Shown: in pieces, positions 1 to 10,231 of the stretch
How the letters are laid out: each line of letters opens with the position of its first letter
Numbering within the stretch: position 1 is the first letter of the stretch
From: Gentiana macrophylla
Taxonomy: Eukaryota; Streptophyta; Magnoliopsida; Gentianales; Gentianaceae
Length of the DNA stretch: 64,000 nt
Reading direction: 5' to 3'
Assembly (NCBI GenBank): GCA_026214975.1
Contig: CM047809.1
Coordinates: 28,099,375 to 28,163,374, forward strand
The notes under the pieces: model-generated
Databases searched by the model: none
Seen by the model: the letters and a program-made list of their open reading frames with translations, nothing else
Told to the model about the DNA's origin: nothing
Program-made: the position numbers and the translations under genes

Positions 1-534
1 AAAAACGCAAAGTATAAAGGTTGTAGAACAGAGAATTTCCTATAAAACCACAAATTTGGATGGGGTGTGGATTTGAATAACCCACTCAAATTGAAATCGG
101 AAACGGATCTACGGCTGCAGAATTTCAGACAGGACAATCTCTGATGTGGGGCAGTTTTGAATATGATTGGATGGGAATTACGAGATGGGGTCAAGAGATA
201 AATTGTAGATAATAGGTGGATTTAGTTGTGGTTAAAATTTCAGGTCGTTTGAAGGTGGGTTGTTTAGGGAACGAACTAATACAAAAACGGGTTTGGATAA
301 TTAGTTTTCTGGAAAATTAGGGTTCTTGGGGAATGTTTGAAGGTTTGAAGAATCTTCAAGTTTTCCGGATAGGATTATGAAGATTTAAAGATTTATGGTG
401 TTCTTGGCTGGGGGGAGGGGGGCGAATTAAAGAAATAACAAGAACAATAATTGTTTTTTGAATAATGGACGAAATCAAAGAAAGAAAAAAAATTTGGGAT
501 ATTTGTTACCTACAATGCTCACTCTGATACCAAC
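1..534 (-). mobile_element. Leader of an LTR retrotransposon running off the left edge
   Basis: On the minus strand this follows the LTR at 535-870. The LTR edge is followed after three bases by TGGTATCAGAG (complement at 522-532), the usual primer-binding site for initiator tRNA-Met. The remaining 500 bases have no convincing coding frame and read as the untranslated leader before gag. Family cannot be assigned because the coding part lies outside the window. Confidence 0.6.
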
Positions 535-870
535 TGAAGTGAACCGAGGAGGTTCAATTCGGAATTCGCCCAAGGATTTGATTGTAGGAACAATAAAAGC
601 GAGCTCCGCGACCCCTGGATATCCATATATCTAAGAACCTTGGATTAAGACCTCGACCCCTAGATATCCTTGTAACTAAGAACCTCGGTTTGTGAACGCC
701 ACAAGGTATGCTCACGACCTTGATAAGTTCGGGTTTGAATACTCTACTCAGAACACTCACAAGTTCAAAAGAACTCAAATAATAATATTTCACTCAAAGT
801 TTAACAGTTTTCATTGTTCCTACAATAGATCCTGGGGCAAATACGAGCCATACCTTCACGGTTCACTTCA
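535..870 (-). mobile_element. 5' LTR, 336 bp, minus-strand element
   Basis: The segment starts TGAAGTGAACC and ends with its exact inverse GGTTCACTTCA, an 11-bp terminal inverted repeat with the TG...CA ends of an LTR. A tRNA-Met primer site lies directly outside the low-coordinate end, which makes this the 5' LTR of a minus-strand element. The short ORFs in it on both strands are not genes. The matching 3' LTR would lie left of the window. Confidence 0.75.
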
Positions 871-1134
871 GTTGATATACTATCATATAGACCTATTTTC
901 TGATAGGCCTTACTACTATTTCATCCCAAAAGAATGGCTTTTATTTGCTAAAAATGAAGACTTAACCCAATATAATATTATATAGGCACCTTTTTTGATG
1001 GGCCATACATGCATTTAGGCCCATATGATCTTTATTAACTAAACTCAATGCAAAATAAAATAAAACAAGTCCAATAACTAAAATAACTCATCCAAGCCCA
1101 TCTTTTCTCTGCTCTTTAGTGTTCTTGGGCTGGA
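871..1134. other. Spacer, no gene seen
   Basis: AT-rich DNA between the LTR at 535-870 and the decayed copia element. Nothing recognisable was found apart from a possible continuation of the copia linker region near 1110. Confidence 0.5.
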
Positions 1135-2300
1135 TCACATCAAGTCGGGTGAACGCTTACCTCGCAAACCACGCCCCAAGGTGTTCTCGGTCACATGTGT
1201 AGTAGTAGACTGTGCGGCGGGCTCAGCTGGTTGATCAACAGCTTCACCCGCATCACTAGGAGGTGCGACAATAGCTACAACATCCTCATTTTGATGGTCA
1301 CCCTCTCCGGTCACTAACGTGCTGTCCAAGTCATCAAAAATTTCGGCATTTACTTCCACGTGGTTACTAGGGTCCAAGGTGGTTGTGCCACACCACTTTT
1401 GTGGGGATCGGTGGCAAATGGAAACTCATTTTCATAAAACATAACATCTCGGAACACGAAAATTTCACCCGTCTCAAGATCATATAACTTCCAATACTTT
1501 TTTCCATGAGGGTAACCAACAAACATACGTTTTCTACTTCAAGGAGCGAATTTTTCCCATTTCAACTTTTGATTATGAGCGTAACATAACGATCCAAATA
1601 CTCTTAATTCATCGAAACATGGTGCTTTCCCAAAAAGAATCTCATACGGGGTTTTATTTTTCAATAACTGTGAAGGAGTATGATTAATTAACTAGACAAC
1701 ACCAAGCATGCATTCGCCCCAAAAGAAACCAGAAGATTACTCTGGAACATTAAGGCACGTCCTACGTTCAAGATATGTTGATGTTTTCGCTCGACCCTTC
1801 TGTTTTGTTGTGGAGTACCCACACAAGAAGTTTGAAAAACAATTCCATGTTCGTGAAAGTATGGTAGAATACAGTTAAATTCGATGCCATTGTCACTTCT
1901 TACTATTTTAACAATCAAATCAAATTGCCATTCGATCATGGCAAAAACGAAAAAAAAAATTAGATACATCGGTTTTAGAATGTAACAAATATACCCAAAT
2001 GGCCCTGGAAAGGTCATTAACCAAAGTCAAAAAATAGTGCGCACCACCTAAGGAGGGTGTTCTATATGGACCCCACAAATCACAACGAATTAATTCAAAT
2101 ATTCGATTGGCTCTACTATCACTATTAGGAAAACTATCTCGGGTTTGTTTTGTGTGTGGACAAACGACTCACAAGCTTTATTTAAAGTTTTTCTTGCCCT
2201 TATGGAAATAATAGCGGGTACCAATTTGATAATTTTATCCAAAGGGATGGCCCATTCATCGATGCCACAACTCAAACTCACTGATCTCTAGATCCGTCAC
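1135..2300 (-). pseudogene. Copia integrase and integrase-RT linker, decayed
   Basis: Read on the minus strand, the frames at 2281-2090, 2017-1688 and 1377-1135 together give a Ty1/copia integrase and the acidic linker before reverse transcriptase. Visible landmarks are the second catalytic aspartate in VRSDNGIEF, then TPQQNRRVERKH with the catalytic glutamate, and between 1680 and 1380 the integrase C-terminal motifs (VFG, FVGYPHGKKYW) across stop codons. The linker ends in TLGRGLRGKR, typical of the stretch before the RT domain. The RT and RNase H expected below 1135 are missing. Several stops and frame changes show it is not functional. Confidence 0.8.
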
Positions 2301-2700
2301 CGCACCACTGTAGGTATCCTTCGATAGTAGTAGAGACAATACTTTCGTTTACCATCTCCGACCAGACTCCCCGAACGTTGGTCCTGTATAGCACATAAAG
2401 AGTCGGTGAATTGGACAAAACATTTAGAGTCATCTATTAATTTCGACACCGATATTAAATTGCACAATGATTTAGGTACGAATAAAACATGTTCCAAATT
2501 AACTCGCCGACGAGTTTCACAAGGCCTGTCTTAGTAGCCAAGACAGGTTCACCAACGGGTTGGCCCACTAGACATGCTTCAATATCTTCCAAATTTATTA
2601 AACAGGAAGCGGTTTCGGTAACATGGTGAATCCGTATCAAGAATCTAAAGTAAAGGAGAAGACTCACCAAGCATTCAAACATTTTGATGATGATTTACCA
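2297..2700 (-). pseudogene. Copia protease / pre-integrase fragment
   Basis: The minus-strand frame 2497-2297 contains MEHVLFVPKSLCNLISVSKL, the conserved end of the copia protease region, followed by the CAIQDQRSG-type start of the gag-pre-integrase domain. The adjoining minus frame at 2682-2455 overlaps it out of phase. The catalytic aspartate motif of the protease was not found. It lies in order between integrase (1135-2300) and gag (2877-3032) of the same minus-strand element. Confidence 0.7.
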
Positions 2701-2876
2701 TAGTCAGCAAAGTTCAAATCTGATTCTTCACTGACTATGATTCTTTACTGACTATGATTCTTCACTCCCGCCACCAGAACTGACGTCCCCGGCCGTCGAA
2801 CCACCGGTTGTCACGCTGCTGCGAAGGACAGCGTAGGCACGGACGTTGCTAGCCTTCCCGCGAGCATTTGCAGCTT

Positions 2877-3032
2877 TCATACGACCTGCACCTTGTTACA
2901 GTAAGTGCAATATAATTTTGATTTGTCACCGGAATTTCCTTGCAAGATTACGTGAGTAATCAAATTTCCGGGTAGGTCACTGGAGCCGAGATAAAATGGA
3001 GACGTGAAATCGATTTTCCTGTCTTGTGCCAT
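2877..3032 (-). pseudogene. Copia gag N-terminus, internally deleted
   Basis: A minus-strand ATG at 3032 opens a frame with FTSPFYLGSSDLPGNLITHV, the conserved N-terminal gag motif of many plant copia elements (retrotran_gag N-terminal, PF14244 type). After about 35 residues it runs straight into a Cys-rich CTYC segment, suggesting loss of most of gag by deletion. The leader up to 3108 ends at the primer site next to the LTR at 3109. The longer frame opening at 3152 starts inside the LTR and is not a likely translation start. Confidence 0.75.
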
Positions 3033-3108
3033 GGAAGACAATCGTGGGAAGAGCAGTGAGTATCGAAAAAAATTAGAGTTTATTGTGTAGTAATGTATCT
3101 GATACCAT

Positions 3109-3195
3109 GTCAGGAATTGATTTTCCCTTGATTTTTCATTATAAACAGTCACAATATATATACAACTATTGATTGGCTATGCCCACTAATCACGT
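3109..3195 (-). mobile_element. Truncated 5' LTR of the minus-strand copia
   Basis: The plus strand reads CTGATACCA then TGTCAGGAATTG, so on the minus strand an LTR ending in TTCCTGACA is followed by TGGTATCAG, the tRNA-Met primer site. Only about 85 bp of LTR remain before the sequence changes near 3195-3203 to plus-strand reverse transcriptase of a different element. The junction has no visible target duplication. Confidence 0.7.
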
Positions 3196-3202
3196 CGCTA
3201 AA

Positions 3203-4223
3203 CAATGGATTCAGCAAAGGAACCATTGACAAGACTCTTTTCAAGCTATTAGATGGATCAAGCAATCTACTTGTCCAAATTTATGTGGATGACATCATTT
3301 TTAGACCAGAAGATGAGAAGCTATGTGAAAAATTTGCAAACCTAATGAAAAGAAAATTTTAGATGAGCATGATGTGAGAACTAAACTACTTCCTAGGACT
3401 ACAACTGAAGCAGATGAAAGATGGCATATTTATCAATCAAGCCAAATACACAAATAACTTGATAAACAAATACGGAATGGACACAAGTGGAACATCAGAG
3501 ACAACAATGTGTGCCAGGATTATTCTTGGGAAAGATGAAAATGGGAAGGATGTGGATCAAAATCTATAAAGAGGAATTGTTGGTTCACTACTTTACTTAA
3601 CAGCAAGCATACATGATATTGCATTTGCAGTAGAAGTATGTGCAAGATTTCAATCACAACCAAAAGAATCTCACTTACTAGCAGCAAAGAGAATCATCAA
3701 ATATTTGAAGCATACAATAAATGTTGGAATTTCGTATCCAAAAGATGGTGGATTCAATTGATATCTTATTCAGATTCAGACTATGCTGGATGTAAAGTGG
3801 ATAGAAAAAACACCTCAAGAACTTGTCAGATACTAGGCAACAGACTAGTGTCATGGTTTAGTAAAAACCAGAATTCCATACCTACTTCAACAATTTGAAG
3901 CGCATATATATAGCGGCGGTAGTCACAGTGCACAAGTACTCTGGATCAGACAACAACTAGGAGACTATGAAGTAGAAGAAAAGACAATTTTTATCATGTG
4001 TGATAACACAAGTGCAATATCAATTACAGAGAATCTAGTACTTCACTCCAGAACAAAGCATAATGATGTGAGACATCATTTCATCAGAGTTGTTGAAAAA
4101 GGAGATGTAATCTTGAAGTACATATCTATAGAAGATCAATTGGCTGATATACTCACAAAGCCACTCAGTCATGAAAGCTTTTTTAAGTTAAGAACTGAGT
4201 TAGGAATGATTGAAATTGATTAA
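3203..4223 (+). pseudogene. Sirevirus-type copia RT and RNase H, 5'-truncated
   Basis: Translation across frames gives the second half of a copia reverse transcriptase beginning at NGFSKGTIDKTLF, with the catalytic YVDD at about 3275, then LNYFLGLQL and the RNase H block with SDSDYAGC (about 3770), the frame at 3996-4223 containing CDNTSAI, RTKHNDVRHHF and DQLADILTKPL. This order and the downstream extra ORF fit the Sirevirus (Maximus/SIRE) lineage. At least three stops or frame changes are present. The missing 5' half ends abruptly at the junction with the minus-strand copia LTR. Confidence 0.8.
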
Positions 4224-4840
4224 TTCACAAGGAGCAGCTAACTGGAGTAATCAACGAAGTGACTTCACCAGCTGACTAAACCTTTGCCATTTTGGGTGCG
4301 CTCACTTGGCAGGTAAGGCACTGGTACCAACGAAGTCCACTTCAATAGTTGTTAGGAACATTTGTTAAATAGGCTACTACACCGGTCTAGTGATCAGCCA
4401 AGTCACTCAACCGCTCAACGCAATGGAGAAAACAACGAAGTGAAGTGTGAAATGAATCAAGTTTTATACATGTGGAAAATTAGAGATTCATGGAGCATTT
4501 ATTTTATGAAGATTACACACGTGGATTTTTAATCAGACACAAGGATTTATGGAGATTATTATTTGAAGAAGGGAATGACGGCAATGCCTCGATTCCCGGG
4601 CTTTAATTTTACTTACCTCAATCCACTCTCCCATTACCCTTGTTTACTGTGATTTATATACACCAAATCACGCCATTACTCCACAAAAATCTCTCCATAT
4701 TCAATCATGTTCACACACTCAAATCTCCATTATATAAACAACACTTCGGATTTTCCATGAACTTTTTACGCTATCTTTGAAATTCTTAAACCCTATATTC
4801 TCCAATAATTTCAAAGCTTTCTACACTCAACTTTACAAAA
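4224..4840 (+). other. Spacer between pol and the 3' accessory ORF
   Basis: Untranslated region of the Sirevirus-type element. It holds no gene. A pyrimidine-rich stretch just before 4841 resembles a 5' untranslated leader for the downstream ORF, which would be consistent with a separate transcript, but no promoter can be proven. Confidence 0.4.
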
Positions 4841-6596
4841 ATGGCTTTGTCTTCCCTCACCAAGAAATTCGGAAGAGACTATGAGAAATCAATTGTCACC
4901 GGCTCTTTCTTTAAATCTGATCATTACCTAAGTCTATGCGGAAATGTTGACCAAGAAAAGCGTTTAGTGGATGGTTGCAACAACATAGGGCTGATGACCT
5001 TCCTAAATCCCTCATCACCCACATTTGCAATGATAATTTGATTACTTTTTGGCAAAATGCCAAATTGTTCCACGCAAGGAGGAGGGAGATCTTGACACTA
5101 TTGTCTCAACTATTGGCACAAGGTAAGTTGTAATCACACCAGGTCTGCTCAATATGTATCTCAAACTCCCCATCACCGGACCCTCAGAAGCAAAGAATGT
5201 GGAAATTTACACTGACACCTTCTAGACAGAGACATCCAAGAACCCAGATCTTGCAAACAAGAAGTTTAACTGTCCAAGATCGTCCCTCAAGCAACCTTTT
5301 GAAGAATTTACCCATCAGATCATCAAAAGTATTGAAGGAAAGAAAGGATCAATGCATGGCATGACCGAAGTAAGGACTAGACTAATGGCCTTTATCTATC
5401 AAGGCCTTGAATTCAACTGGTCAACCTTCATTTTCAATAGGTTGAAGGAGCAAATACAATGTGAGATTGATACTGGCAAGTTGGCTATCAAGAAAGGACA
5501 TCAGAAGAAAGGTATGCTCTGGGAAAGGAAATCCTATGGAATTCCTCTCCAACATCTACTTAACTGCATGAAGGTGAAACCAATTCACCTGCACAAACTT
5601 TATGAATTAAAGATGATGTTCACCTATGTGAATGATGACAAGAAGAGGAAGCAGACTGAAGCAAGCACTTTTGGCTCCAGGCCTAGAACCAGATCCAGTA
5701 CCATAAATGTGAAAAGAAATGTTGGAGGACAGAGAATCGATGAAGATCAAGTAACAATTTCTGATGATGAAAAGATGAAGAATAAGAAGAGAATGAAGAT
5801 TTTGATGATGATTTGACACTCCAGGATGTCATCCAAATGAGTATGACTATTGTTGGAAATCCGCTGAGTGGATCAGCTGAGAGAGCACCACCCGTAGACT
5901 CAATAAGGACCCCCAGCACTAAGCAATGGGGAATGACAGCAAATCCACACTTTCCTGTTGCTGAGGAAGTTGAAGTTCCAGTAGATGAAGATGAAATTAA
6001 GTCCCCACCATGACTTGGAGAATCGAGCAACCCCCAACAATCTCCATCTGACATGGAGATTGAAGAAGAGCAAGCTATAGAAGATCCTGATGATGCAATC
6101 GCACTCAAAGACAGCACAACCCACCACTGACCATCCAGACATATCATTTCATCTGGATATTAATCCTGTGATTGTGGATATGGAAAAGCAAACTCTCAGT
6201 TGGGAAAATCTTCAAACAACACTGAGGAGTGGTTATACATCAATGGAGCAAAACATTGAGCCTATGATCAGCAACATTGAGGTCCAAGATGCTTTGATAG
6301 AAAAGCAAGAGGATCTGATAATTCAACTACATCTAGCTATCACACATCATGTCCACACAGAAATGGAGCATCTGGCAAGTGTTGTTGATGATAGGCTAAT
6401 TCCAATGGTTGACGAATTGGAAAATCATGCTGAACAACTGAAAGTTGTGGATCAGACTCTGAATCATGCTATGCAATAACTTGACACAATCATAACAGTA
6501 TCTGAGGCCACAAACAAGATTCTGGAAGAATGGCATGATGCTGCCAAAAAGAGGGAAAGCAGTGGTAAGGCTGGAAGCTCTAAGGGTAACAAGTAA
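4841..6596 (+). pseudogene. Envelope-position accessory ORF of the Sirevirus element, decayed
   Basis: After pol and before the polypurine tract there is about 1.75 kb of broken coding sequence. The pieces are 4841-5041, 5352-5816, 5813-6013 and 6090-6479, with the last continuing through an in-frame stop to about 6596. The N-terminal piece is a globular-looking segment, the middle is lysine/arginine rich, then an acidic, proline- and serine-rich part follows. The last piece, about 160 residues, is heptad-like and rich in E, Q, L and M, so probably a coiled coil. Dicot Sireviruses carry an extra ORF at this position, often called envelope-like; fusion function is unproven for the family. No clear signal peptide or transmembrane segment is visible in these fragments. 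Several frameshifts and stops. Confidence 0.6.
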
Positions 6597-6740
6597 AACA
6601 TTAGTAGACTGTAATAATGTTAAATATACTTTTGAACAACTTTATGCCCTTTATGGATGAATAAAGATTTTGAGTTTTATTCTACTTATTATATTTAATT
6701 GATTGAACTTATATTCAGGCTTATGAGGGTTTTTGTATCA

Positions 6741-6756
6741 TCAAAAAGGGGGAAAT
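6741..6756 (+). promoter_or_regulatory. Polypurine tract of the Sirevirus-type element
   Basis: The run AAAAAGGGGGAAA immediately precedes the TGTTCGG start of the 3' LTR, the expected plus-strand priming site in LTR retrotransposons. Confidence 0.75.
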
Positions 6757-8045
6757 TGTTCGGAACATTTTATTGTTTTGATGATGATCATACTAGTTGT
6801 TATAGCAGGCCTGAAATAAGTCTAAATGAGTAGTAATGTTTGTATAGGCTTTACTTAGGAGTCTGACATGTTGTATAAGTTTAGTCAAACAAGCATTGTA
6901 ATAGACTGGTAAGCCAGCTCAGTAAAGAAATTGGACCAGCTCAGAGAAAACAGCCAAGGAACCAACACAGTGAAGTGAAGACCTATGGACTGGCATACAA
7001 CCAAGGAAGTCTGTGATGACCTTGGGTAAGTCTAAGATATATTACAAGTGATGGAATCTATTCTTTTAATATGGTGTACACTGATCTCACCCAAATCAAG
7101 GATCGGTGAAGTACAAACATACATTGGACATTGAGAATCAAAGGAGAAAGAAAGATAGAACAAAAACAGCAAACGGCTAAGTGAAAGTTCTGCCGGCTGA
7201 CTAAAGGAATAACAGTGAAGAGAATCTCAACGGCGAAGTAACAGTCAGAGCAGCCAAGTAAGTCAAATCTAATACTTATGAAATCTGCCATATGATTAAA
7301 TTGAAGATCAAGAAATTAATGCAGGATCAATCAATGATGGATTTTATGATGAACGTTTGAAGAAAATCCGGATCACCAAAATCAAGGAGGATTAAATCAT
7401 GCTAGAATCAAGGATGATTCTGAGAATTAAATAGCCAACGGACGGAAATTCAAATCAAGAATTTACGGCTATAAATAGAAGGCATTGACAGAAAAGAAAA
7501 CAACGATTAACATCAAGAACACTAAGTGCTGAAACTCTATCAAATTAACAAGCCTTCAAATCTTGAATTATAAAGACACATCCAGAAAAGATCAACTCAG
7601 AGATAAAAGATTCAAATTCAAATCAAGCACTGAGATTGATCAGACCTTCCTGTGAATCTTATTCACACCAGTTCGCAGCAATTGAATCAGATTATCTAAG
7701 AAGCAATTGTAACCTTGAAGTGATAGCTGCTGAAGGATTTGTTCCCAAGGAACGGTGTGGAAGACTGAGTCACTGAAGCTTTTGTAGTCAGGGAGTGAAA
7801 GTTTGTAGATTGTGAAGCTTTTGTAGCCAATGACAATCATAACTATTGTATTGGTGAAAGAAAATAGTGTATTCCTCCAATCATCACAGGAGAAGAGTGG
7901 ATTAAGGGATTACACCACCCTAAACCACTATAAACTTTTGTGTTCATTTACTTACTGCATTTTACTTTACAGCATTTACTTTCAACAGTTTAATTTAGAT
8001 TACGTGTGTGCTTCAACTACTTTGAAGCAATCACTAAGAAGGGAA
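6757..8045 (+). mobile_element. 3' LTR of the Sirevirus-type copia
   Basis: Begins TGTTCGGAAC right after the polypurine tract and runs about 1.3 kb. A transcript-like U3/R region lies around 7470-7500 (CGGCTATAAATAGAAGG, a good TATA box). The exact 3' end is uncertain because no target duplication can be compared; it is set near the sequence change at 8030-8060. Confidence 0.65.
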
Positions 8046-8084
8046 TTATTCGCTACCCAAAAGCTTGGAAAAGATGAAAATGAA

Positions 8085-8150
8085 TATGAATAAGATGAAG
8101 ATGAAAATGAAAATGAAGATAAAGATGAAGATGAAAATGGATTTATGTTA
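8085..8150 (+). repeat. Purine-rich GAAGATGAAAATG simple repeat
   Basis: Degenerate repetition of GATGAAAAT/GAAGAT units over about 65 bases just beyond the Sirevirus LTR. No coding role is suggested. Confidence 0.6.
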
Positions 8151-8347
8151 TGATTAAGAAATATTATTCAAGATAGGAACATGTTGGTGTGGTGCCCTAA
8201 ACCTAATCGAGTTAGACCGGATCCGACCGGGTCGGATCATTTCTACAATGCTTTTATGTTTATACATATAAGAATAAATGGCTTTTCTGTTATTATATAT
8301 TTTTTTGTTTAACAAACCAATTATGATATTGTATGATATTCAATTGT

Positions 8348-8880
8348 TGTCGGTGTCCAATATCTCCGGCAAGTATACCGGGTCAATTAATTGTAGTCTA
8401 GTCAATGGTCAAGGTCGTTTCCCACGAGGATTGTGAAGTTAACTACCAATCATCTACTATATTATTTTGGTCCAAATCAACAAAATCTAGTAAGTAAAGG
8501 GTGTTCAAGATCAAGCTATTAAGCTCAATCAACTACAACTAAACTAAGAGGTAAAATCAAATGATAAGAGGCCTAGCCAAGACAATGCGATGATCACTCT
8601 TCTAACATCATGAGAATGAACAACCTTCTAATAATCCAATGGTGCTTAAGTGTGTGTTATCGGTGCAAACCTCTAATATAGAAATCACCCCTCATACGAG
8701 TATCCGTGATTACTCTATGTCTCCTCCTTCCTCTAAAGAAACTCTAGACCTAATGACTCAACATGATGAAGCTCTAGGTTGCAAAGACAATCAATAAACC
8801 CCAAATAAGAAACCAAGTTCCACTCAAGGTCGGTTTTACCTTTCGGTCTTCCTATCTCCTTATATTCATTATTCTCTTTT
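8348..8880 (-). mobile_element. LTR fragment, minus orientation (U5 side)
   Basis: Starts TGTCGGTGTCC and contains the motif TATACCGGGTC followed by TTTCCCACGAGGATTG, an arrangement common at one end of a class of plant LTRs and also present, in diverged form, at 25609-25720. By comparison with that copy, this is the U5 end of a minus-strand LTR. The rest towards 8880 has no coding frame. The right edge merges with the next LTR and is approximate. Confidence 0.45.
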
Positions 8881-9527
8881 TAAAATAAAAGAATTAGAAG
8901 GGTAATAAGGGTTGGTGAGTTAGGGAAAAATCGGAAAAGCCAATTTCCCTAACACACCCAACACCCAGACTCCCTCATCATTCTTTCATTGTCAAAGTTC
9001 TTGAAAGAAAAAGCTAGGGAGAAAAGAGTTGGGAGGGAAAGAGAGAACTTGGGAGGAAACTCAAGTTTCTTACGAACCATCCATGTTTTGAAGATCTTTC
9101 ACCCTAAATTAAAGAAGAAGAAGGAGAACCCATGGAAGGAATAAGTCTTCCCCCAAACCAAGTAAGGTTCTTCAAGCATTCTAGATCTAATTGATTTCTG
9201 ATGCTTCAATGGTTGCATGTTTTCTTACTTGGATTCAAGTTTCTTAAGAGGTTATAACAACCTTGAATCCACGTTTTAGGTGCAAGATTTCGAGTTGGAA
9301 GTTGGATCTTCAAGTGTTCTTGGTGCGCTTGAAGCCCAAATTGGAAAAAAAAAATCATCTTTTGATCAAGATTCGGGGTAAATGGGTGTTCAAATCGAAT
9401 CTATGGGTGTTATTAGCTTCGAATCTAGTTTATCACTTGTATAAATTGCTAGAAATCATTGTATTAAGTGTTAGAAGTGAAATGGGTTCGAATTGCATCA
9501 TTTCTTCTTCAAACAGATCTGAGGTGT

Positions 9528-10231
9528 TTGGCGGGCGCCAATAGTGAACAAAGAGCTTTGTTAGTTGTTGGCGGGCGCCCAGGACATAATGCTGTTAACG
9601 AGCTGAGTAGCTGAAGTTCAAGCTCGAGCTCGTTTGATAATCGAGTCAACTCGAACTCGCTCGTTAACAAAACGTGCCAGAAAAACCGTTAGAGCTCGGC
9701 TCGATAAGTATGAAAAATGTTCCAGCTCAAGCTCGAGATCAAGCTCACGAACATGCTCAAAATCGAGCTCGGCTCGGCTCGTTTAATAGTAATTTGTTTA
9801 TAGCCATTGGTAAATCGAGCTCGGCTCGGCTCGGCTCATTCATATGTGATATGTGTTAATGTGTATATATTATATAATACATAAGCTCGTGAACACTATT
9901 GAGCGTTCACGAGCTAGGCTCGTGTTCGCTCGTTTAGTAAACGAGTAGCAAAAACCGATAAAGCACGACTCGATATCATTAACGAACAATCTTGAATGAG
10001 CTTAAACGAGTCGAGTTCGACCTTTGTACGCGGACGCTCGGTTCATTTAACAGCTCTACCAGGACAGTTGACGGGTGCCAAGCCTTGACAGAGAGTTCCA
10101 GTTGTTGTTGGCGGGTGCCAAAGGTGGATAGAGAGCTATGTTTACATTTGGCAGGCGCCAAGGAAGCTTGGCGGGTGCCAAAGTCACCTGAACTGGACAG
10201 GATATTCCTGTTAGCTGTTGGCGGGCACCAA
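9528..10231 (+). repeat. Seven TTGGCGGGCGCCAA palindromes in the LTR
   Basis: Seven 13-14-bp near-palindromes start at 9528, 9568, 10068, 10108, 10148, 10168 and 10218. The first is a nearly perfect inverted repeat TTGGCG-GG-CGCCAA; others vary at one or two positions. Spacing is irregular at 20-50 bp when the 472-bp hAT insertion and its duplication are removed. Confidence 0.85.
9587..10058. mobile_element. hAT-type MITE, 472 bp, AGCTCG-rich
   Basis: Flanked by a perfect 8-bp direct repeat CCAGGACA at 9579-9586 and 10059-10066, the size made by hAT transposases. Ends are TAATGCTGTTAA and, inverted, TAGAGCTGTTAA (10 of 12 matching). The body consists of repeated GAGCTCG/CTCGGCTCG and includes a long hairpin around 9881-9915 (AGCTCGTGAAC ... 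GTTCACGAGCT). No transposase is encoded, so mobilisation must have been in trans. It sits between the second and third palindromes of the host LTR array. Confidence 0.88.

Noticed and set aside
692..985. 97-codon plus ORF
   Set aside because: It overlaps the LTR at 535-870 and the spacer; composition is that of random AT-rich DNA.
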